From positions 1 through 8,958 of the forward strand of contig JACMMA010000004.1 of assembly GCA_014379275.1 (NCBI GenBank): DNA of 8,958 nucleotides. Direction: 5' to 3'. The notes under the pieces were generated by a model. That model ran no database searches, had not been told where the DNA came from, and saw nothing but the letters and a program-made list of their open reading frames with translations. Shown piece by piece: positions 5,086 to 8,958 of the stretch. Source of the stretch: Armatimonadota bacterium (lineage in GTDB: Bacteria > Armatimonadota > Armatimonadia > Armatimonadales > Armatimonadaceae). Within the stretch, counting starts at the first letter, position 1; every line of letters begins with the position of its first letter. The position numbers were made by a program, and so were the translations under genes.

Positions 5086-7893
5086 ATGTTGCTTTCTTGC
5101 CGTACTATCCTCGCGCTGATAACTTCGTCATGTGGTATTTATCCATTGACAGTCGCCTCGCTCGCACAGGCTGCGCCGCCGGAGAACCTCGCAGGAGCGA
5201 TACAGCGGAGCACGGACCGTGACCGGCGCCGCATCCCGATTCTGGTGCTGAACCCGGGACAGGTTTTTCTACAGAACTCGGGGAACGGGCGTATCAACGC
5301 GCTGTACCCCGATGATGACGCAAAGCCGCCCCTGACAGATGTGCTATCGGCGTTCCGACGCGAACTGGTTTCCTGCGCGTCGGTGCAGGTCGTCGCGCCT
5401 GTGACCCGCTACACGATCAACCCGGATCCGGGACCGCCGGAAGAGTGGGCGGCCGTCGGGCGGGAGTCCGCGGCGCGGCTTCTTTTCACGTCCCTGACGC
5501 CCGCGCAATGGGCGGCGGCCTCCTCGCCGAGCGGTTTGGGCCTGTCCGACCTTCCCCAAAAGCGGCAGAAGACGTGGTTCCTGTCCCTGCTCCCCAAGCC
5601 GTTCGTTCTCCAGGAGAATCAAGTCAGCCCCGAGGGACACCACTCCCCGGTTACGGCGGATAACGGCGAGGCGCATACGGTCACCCTTTCTCCCGAACAG
5701 GTGCGCCTTCGCGTGGTCCGTTCGATGGAGTGGATGTATCGACAAGGCGCCGGGACGAGCTATATCGGCGGGGCCGGAGCGGATAACGAGGAAGCGTATC
5801 CGCGCGGCCGCCGATATTGGACGCGAGCCTATCGAACGGAGATCGTCGAGCCCGCTGATTCCTACCAGGAACGACTGGACGAGGCGGCTTTCCTTCGCGA
5901 ACCGAACCGCCTGCGAAAAGGCGACCTACTGTTCAACACGGCGCCGCTCTTCGGGAAGGCCGTCACGCTGTCTGGTGTGAAAACGCTCGGCGAATTGGTC
6001 CAGCGCGTGGCGCAAGCGACAGGAGTGGAACTGTACGCCGACCGACGGCTAACCGGGCTCCCGGTAATGATTCTCGGGAACGAAGACTCTACCGCAGACG
6101 CGGCAGACGTTATGAAGGCGTTGTGCCTTGCCACGACCGGAACGATCCGCCGGGTGACCGACCCCGAAAGCAAGGAGAGCGTGTACCTGCTCGCGGGCGA
6201 CCACGCCCCGATCATGCCCCCACGCCTGCGGCTTGCCGAGTGGGCGCAAGAGGTGGAGGCCTTGCTCGGCACGGAAAGAATACTGTTCGCCGAAACCGCG
6301 CGACAGGGGGGCTTCGCTCGGGGGATCGGTCTCACCGACGAGGCATCGCGCCTGATCCCGCCCGCCGTGATGCGAGCGGCGGAAGAAAAGATCGCCGCCC
6401 CGGATCGCGACGCCAACGACGATTTCGTCTCGATACCGATTCACACCCTTCCCCCGGCCGCCCAGGCGAAGGTCAAGCGCGACCGGGAGTGGCACCGTGA
6501 ATCACTTTTCGACGGTGGGGCGAAGTTGGACAAGCAGAACGTTCACGCGTGGTTCAAGGTGCGGACGGAACTGCTCGCCCCGGGCTACGGAACGCTCCCC
6601 GGCCCGGAACTCGGCAACCTGAACGATCTTCTTCCGCGAAAGCCGCGCCCTCTGATGGTCCCGAAGAAGCCCGCTCCGAAGCCCGCCCTGTCGGCTCCCC
6701 CGATTACCCTGCCGCCAACCGTAATGAAGTTCGCCGCGCTCAAGGTTGTAGCGAAGGACGACGCTGAAGTAAAGACCGCCGCCGTGTGGGCGAAGCGGCA
6801 CGGCTTCGCCGCGCTTCTCGTGCGCGTTTCGCTCTGGGAAGCGGGAGTCACGGAGCGGATCGCCCGGCTTGTGGTTATCGGCGACGCGCACGGGGTCAAA
6901 ATCTACCCGGTCGTCTCCCTGCTCCGCGTTCCCCCGGCAGACCCCGCGAAAAAGGACGCCCCGCCGCACAACCTCGCGCGGGCGCGGAACCTCTTCGGCG
7001 AGACGTTCCGGGAGTATGGGATACGTAGGGGTGAGTCTCCCGCCCTCCAGACACCCTACTGGGCGGGACGGTTCGCCTTGCACCGCGAAGCCGACTGGCT
7101 GGACGCCTCCGACGAACCGGTACGGAAGGCGACGGCGGAGCGGCTTGGTCGGCTATCCCGAGCGACGGGAATAGCGGGGGTCGTTCTCGAAAGCATCGCC
7201 GCGCCGGGCACGACGAGTCCGGTCCCGTTCTGGTCCGATGGGAGGATCGCGGCACGACACACCGGCTTTACGGACTCGCTGCGCGTCGCGTTCATACGTC
7301 AGGAAAACCTCGACCCGCTGGACATGCCGCCCTACACCAGCCTGGACCCTTCCATCAACTGGTCGTCCTACGCCGAGGTGTCCCCGTTCCTGGGTGACGA
7401 CCCGGCACTCAACGACCGGTTCCGGCAGTACCCGGCGCATCGGCGGGACGCTTCCGGCCGGTGGAGCGTCCCGCCCCCTGGACGAATCGACGGCGACACT
7501 CCCGCCGCGCGGGCATGGAGCGTTCTGGCCTACGAACAAAACCGCTCGTGGATCGGGGCGTTGCGACGGGAAGCGGACCTGCCCGCGTCGCTCCCGGTGC
7601 TGGTGGAAGCCCCCTCGGAGCCTGCGCCATACAGCCTGTCGCAATGGACGTTACCCTGGGACGCATCCGAGCCGCTGCTGCCGGAGACGATGGGGAAGGA
7701 ACGTCTCATGCACCGGATTCTGCGCAAGGAGAGCACACACGACACCGTGCGAAGCGACTTCGGGCCGCGTTTGATCCAGCAGTTGGGCACCGGCAAAGAG
7801 CCGCTTTACTCGGGTTTGATCGCGGATCTTTCTCACATCCCGCTGCGTCAGGGGTTAGACATCTTGTCCCCGTTGACTCCGTCCGCAAAATAA
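5086..7893 (+). CDS. Large secreted protein with STN-like segment and putative TIM-barrel C-terminal half
   Basis: I do not recognise this 935-aa protein as a named family. The start at ATG 5086 is preferred over upstream ATGs (5014, 5062). The AAAGGG at 5066-5071 precedes it by 14 nt, the position matches the paralogue at 8039, and it opens directly into a signal peptide (about 1-30, probable cleavage after AQA). Residues 30-215 are the block best conserved with the neighbour, including STDRDRRRIP (42-51), SCASVQV (96-102), GPPEEWA (116-122) and LLFTSL (132-137). Residues about 282-370 resemble a secretin/TonB short N-terminal (STN) domain: hydrophobic LGELVQRVAQATGVELYAD (301-319) followed by alternating strands. 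A Pro/Lys-rich linker (517-545) leads to about 545-735, whose AKRHGFAALLVRV (569-581) and DAHGVKIYPVV (600-610) pattern suggests a glycosidase-like barrel. No catalytic pair is identified. Its GC-rich coding resembles the neighbouring genes. Confidence 0.85.
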   Translation: MLLSCRTILALITSSCGIYPLTVASLAQAAPPENLAGAIQRSTDRDRRRIPILVLNPGQVFLQNSGNGRINALYPDDDAKPPLTDVLSAFRRELVSCASVQVVAPVTRYTINPDPGPPEEWAAVGRESAARLLFTSLTPAQWAAASSPSGLGLSDLPQKRQKTWFLSLLPKPFVLQENQVSPEGHHSPVTADNGEAHTVTLSPEQVRLRVVRSMEWMYRQGAGTSYIGGAGADNEEAYPRGRRYWTRAYRTEIVEPADSYQERLDEAAFLREPNRLRKGDLLFNTAPLFGKAVTLSGVKTLGELVQRVAQATGVELYADRRLTGLPVMILGNEDSTADAADVMKALCLATTGTIRRVTDPESKESVYLLAGDHAPIMPPRLRLAEWAQEVEALLGTERILFAETARQGGFARGIGLTDEASRLIPPAVMRAAEEKIAAPDRDANDDFVSIPIHTLPPAAQAKVKRDREWHRESLFDGGAKLDKQNVHAWFKVRTELLAPGYGTLPGPELGNLNDLLPRKPRPLMVPKKPAPKPALSAPPITLPPTVMKFAALKVVAKDDAEVKTAAVWAKRHGFAALLVRVSLWEAGVTERIARLVVIGDAHGVKIYPVVSLLRVPPADPAKKDAPPHNLARARNLFGETFREYGIRRGESPALQTPYWAGRFALHREADWLDASDEPVRKATAERLGRLSRATGIAGVVLESIAAPGTTSPVPFWSDGRIAARHTGFTDSLRVAFIRQENLDPLDMPPYTSLDPSINWSSYAEVSPFLGDDPALNDRFRQYPAHRRDASGRWSVPPPGRIDGDTPAARAWSVLAYEQNRSWIGALRREADLPASLPVLVEAPSEPAPYSLSQWTLPWDASEPLLPETMGKERLMHRILRKESTHDTVRSDFGPRLIQQLGTGKEPLYSGLIADLSHIPLRQGLDILSPLTPSAK

Positions 7894-8038
7894 CACCCCC
7901 TGAACATAGTGGTATAAAAATCTCCCTTGTCAGGCAACAAGCCTCAGCGGTGCGAGTCCTATACCTAAATCAGATGCCAGACTCACCCATACGATAAAAT
8001 ACTGTCACCATATTTTGCAAAGGAGCGTGTTATTGCTG
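7894..8038 (+). other. Spacer between the two secreted paralogues
   Basis: These 145 nt are more AT-rich than the flanking genes. They hold a nested inverted repeat: outer GGTATA/TATACC (7911-7916/7960-7965) and inner CTTGT/ACAAG (7926-7930/7937-7941) with a 6-nt loop. No T-run follows, so it is not an intrinsic terminator. GATAAAAT (7993-8000) is a possible -10 without a clear -35. AAAGGAG (8019-8025) is the ribosome site of the next gene. The short GCAAAGG block and the following ATG are shared with the first gene's upstream region. Confidence 0.45.
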
Positions 8039-8958
8039 ATGTCGCTTTCCTCCCGACCTATTCTCGGTATGGCCGCTGTTTTCAGCGGTATCTTCCTGTT
8101 CGCCACCGCGTCCCCGGCCGCCCCGCCCAACAACCTCGCGGAGGCGATCAAGCAGAGCACGGACCGCGACCGGCGCCGCATCCCGCTTTTGGTGCTGAAC
8201 GCGGAACAAACACGCCTGTCCTGGGAAGACGGTTCCATTCATCAACGCCTCTACGAGTTGTACCGCGGCGAGAACGCAAAGCCGCCGCTCGCCGAGGTGC
8301 TACCGATCTTCCGGCGGCAAATCATTTCGTGCGCCTCGGTACAGGTGATCGCCCCTCTGAAACGCATCTCACTCAACCCGTACCCCGGACCGCCGGAAGA
8401 ATGGGCGCGGATCGGGCGCGAACGGGCGGCGCGACTTTTATTCACCTCACTCAGCCCCGGGCAATGGGCTGCCGCATCCTCGACAAACGGACTCGGGCTT
8501 TCCGACCTGCGGAAACAGGAACAGAAGACGTGGTTTCTGTCACTGATTCCGGAGCCGTTCATTTTACAGGAGATGCAATCCGTCCAGGGGGGCGGAATGA
8601 CTTCGGTGACGGGCGCAAACAACGAGACGAATAGGATCACCGTTTCTTCCGAGCAGGTGCGTGTTCGCGTCATTCGTTCCATGGAGTGGTGGTACCGGCG
8701 GGGATCCCAGGGCAGCTACAACGGCTATGGGGATAGCGATAATGCCGGGCGACAACCCGGACAACGGTATTGGGAGCAGGTCAGCGAGGGGCAAGGGCAG
8801 CAGACCGCGGAGTCCTACCGCGACCGCCTCAAAGACGCGGTGCGCGTCGAAAAACCGAACCGTCTGCAAAAAGGAGACCTGACGTTCAACAGCGCCCCGC
8901 TTTTCGGCAAAACGATCTCGCTCGCGGGCGCGAAGACCCTCGGCGACCTGGTCCAGCG
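8039..8958 (+). CDS. Tandem paralogue of the preceding secreted protein (3' truncated by the window)
   Basis: The frame is open from ATG 8039 to the window edge (306 complete codons). It begins MSLSSRPILGMAAVFSGIFL, a signal peptide with probable cleavage in the AAPPNNL region. From there it aligns with the gene at 5086 almost without gaps: STDRDRRRIP, SCASVQV, PGPPEEWA, AARLLFTSL, GLGLSDL, QKTWFLSL, VRSMEW-type and PNRL.KGD motifs are all shared. By eye well over half the residues of the first 150 mature positions are identical. Near residues 185-275 the two differ, with a Gly/Asn/Gln-rich stretch here. The visible end reaches the start of the STN-like segment (TLGDLVQ). A TTG at 8033 would give a 7-nt spacing from AAAGGAG (8019-8025). 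I kept the ATG because it is conserved between the paralogues. Function is unknown. Confidence 0.85.
   Translation, partial: MSLSSRPILGMAAVFSGIFLFATASPAAPPNNLAEAIKQSTDRDRRRIPLLVLNAEQTRLSWEDGSIHQRLYELYRGENAKPPLAEVLPIFRRQIISCASVQVIAPLKRISLNPYPGPPEEWARIGRERAARLLFTSLSPGQWAAASSTNGLGLSDLRKQEQKTWFLSLIPEPFILQEMQSVQGGGMTSVTGANNETNRITVSSEQVRVRVIRSMEWWYRRGSQGSYNGYGDSDNAGRQPGQRYWEQVSEGQGQQTAESYRDRLKDAVRVEKPNRLQKGDLTFNSAPLFGKTISLAGAKTLGDLVQ

Noticed and set aside
6502..7083. 193-aa minus-strand open frame inside the large secreted gene
   Set aside because: It is an opposite-strand shadow, Arg/Gly-rich and with no convincing ribosome site. The plus-strand frame is supported by its length, signal peptide and paralogue.
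7941..7965. tRNA T-arm-like GGTGCGAGTCC
   Set aside because: No acceptor stem, anticodon arm or CCA end can be built around it.
7911..7965. Nested inverted repeat as a terminator for the first secreted gene
   Set aside because: The stems are only 5-6 bp and no T-tract follows.

Overview
The window looks like a bacterial chromosome with fairly high GC. A conserved housekeeping block lies on the minus strand (about 50-4993), and two related, apparently lineage-specific secreted-protein genes lie on the plus strand (about 5040-8958). In minus-strand transcription order the block reads ffh, rpsP, khpA, rimM, trmD, rplS. This is the SRP / S16 / KH protein / 16S maturation / tRNA m1G37 / L19 cluster found in many bacterial phyla. 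The protein sequences and the large secreted paralogues next door suggest an under-sampled phylum. Armatimonadota is my guess, but nothing in the window proves it. Strong ribosome sites are AGGAG-like and often sit 9-13 nt from the start codon. GTG and TTG starts occur (rplS and khpA).

Region by region: 1-50 may hold the first codons of another minus-strand gene leaving the window. 137-202 is a long inverted repeat just downstream of rplS. 217-615 is rplS, followed by a 203-nt gap with a spaced inverted repeat. 819-1580 is trmD, one base from rimM (1582-2184). 2219-2452 is khpA with a TTG start. 2453-2694 is a 242-nt gap between rpsP and khpA, rich in complementary segments, some of them mutually exclusive. 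2695-3087 is rpsP with an Ala/Glu-rich tail, then a 157-nt gap. 3245-4804 is ffh. A good sigma70-type promoter for ffh (-35 at 4988-4993, -10 at 4965-4970, 17-bp spacer) predicts a leader of about 150 nt containing two hairpins. 5086-7893 encodes a secreted 935-aa protein with a secretin-N (STN)-like segment and a possible TIM-barrel C-terminal half. 8039 to the window end is a tandem paralogue cut off by the window edge.

The housekeeping genes share one theme: making and using the translation and secretion machinery. Ffh is the targeting GTPase, S16 and L19 are ribosomal proteins, RimM matures the 30S subunit, TrmD protects the reading frame by tRNA methylation, and KhpA is a small RNA-binding protein. 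The unusually long gaps before rpsP, khpA and rplS suggest differential control inside one transcript. The plus-strand pair is unrelated to this block, is transcribed divergently from ffh, and has no function I can assign. I found no convincing rho-independent terminator, tRNA, rRNA, CRISPR array or transposase.
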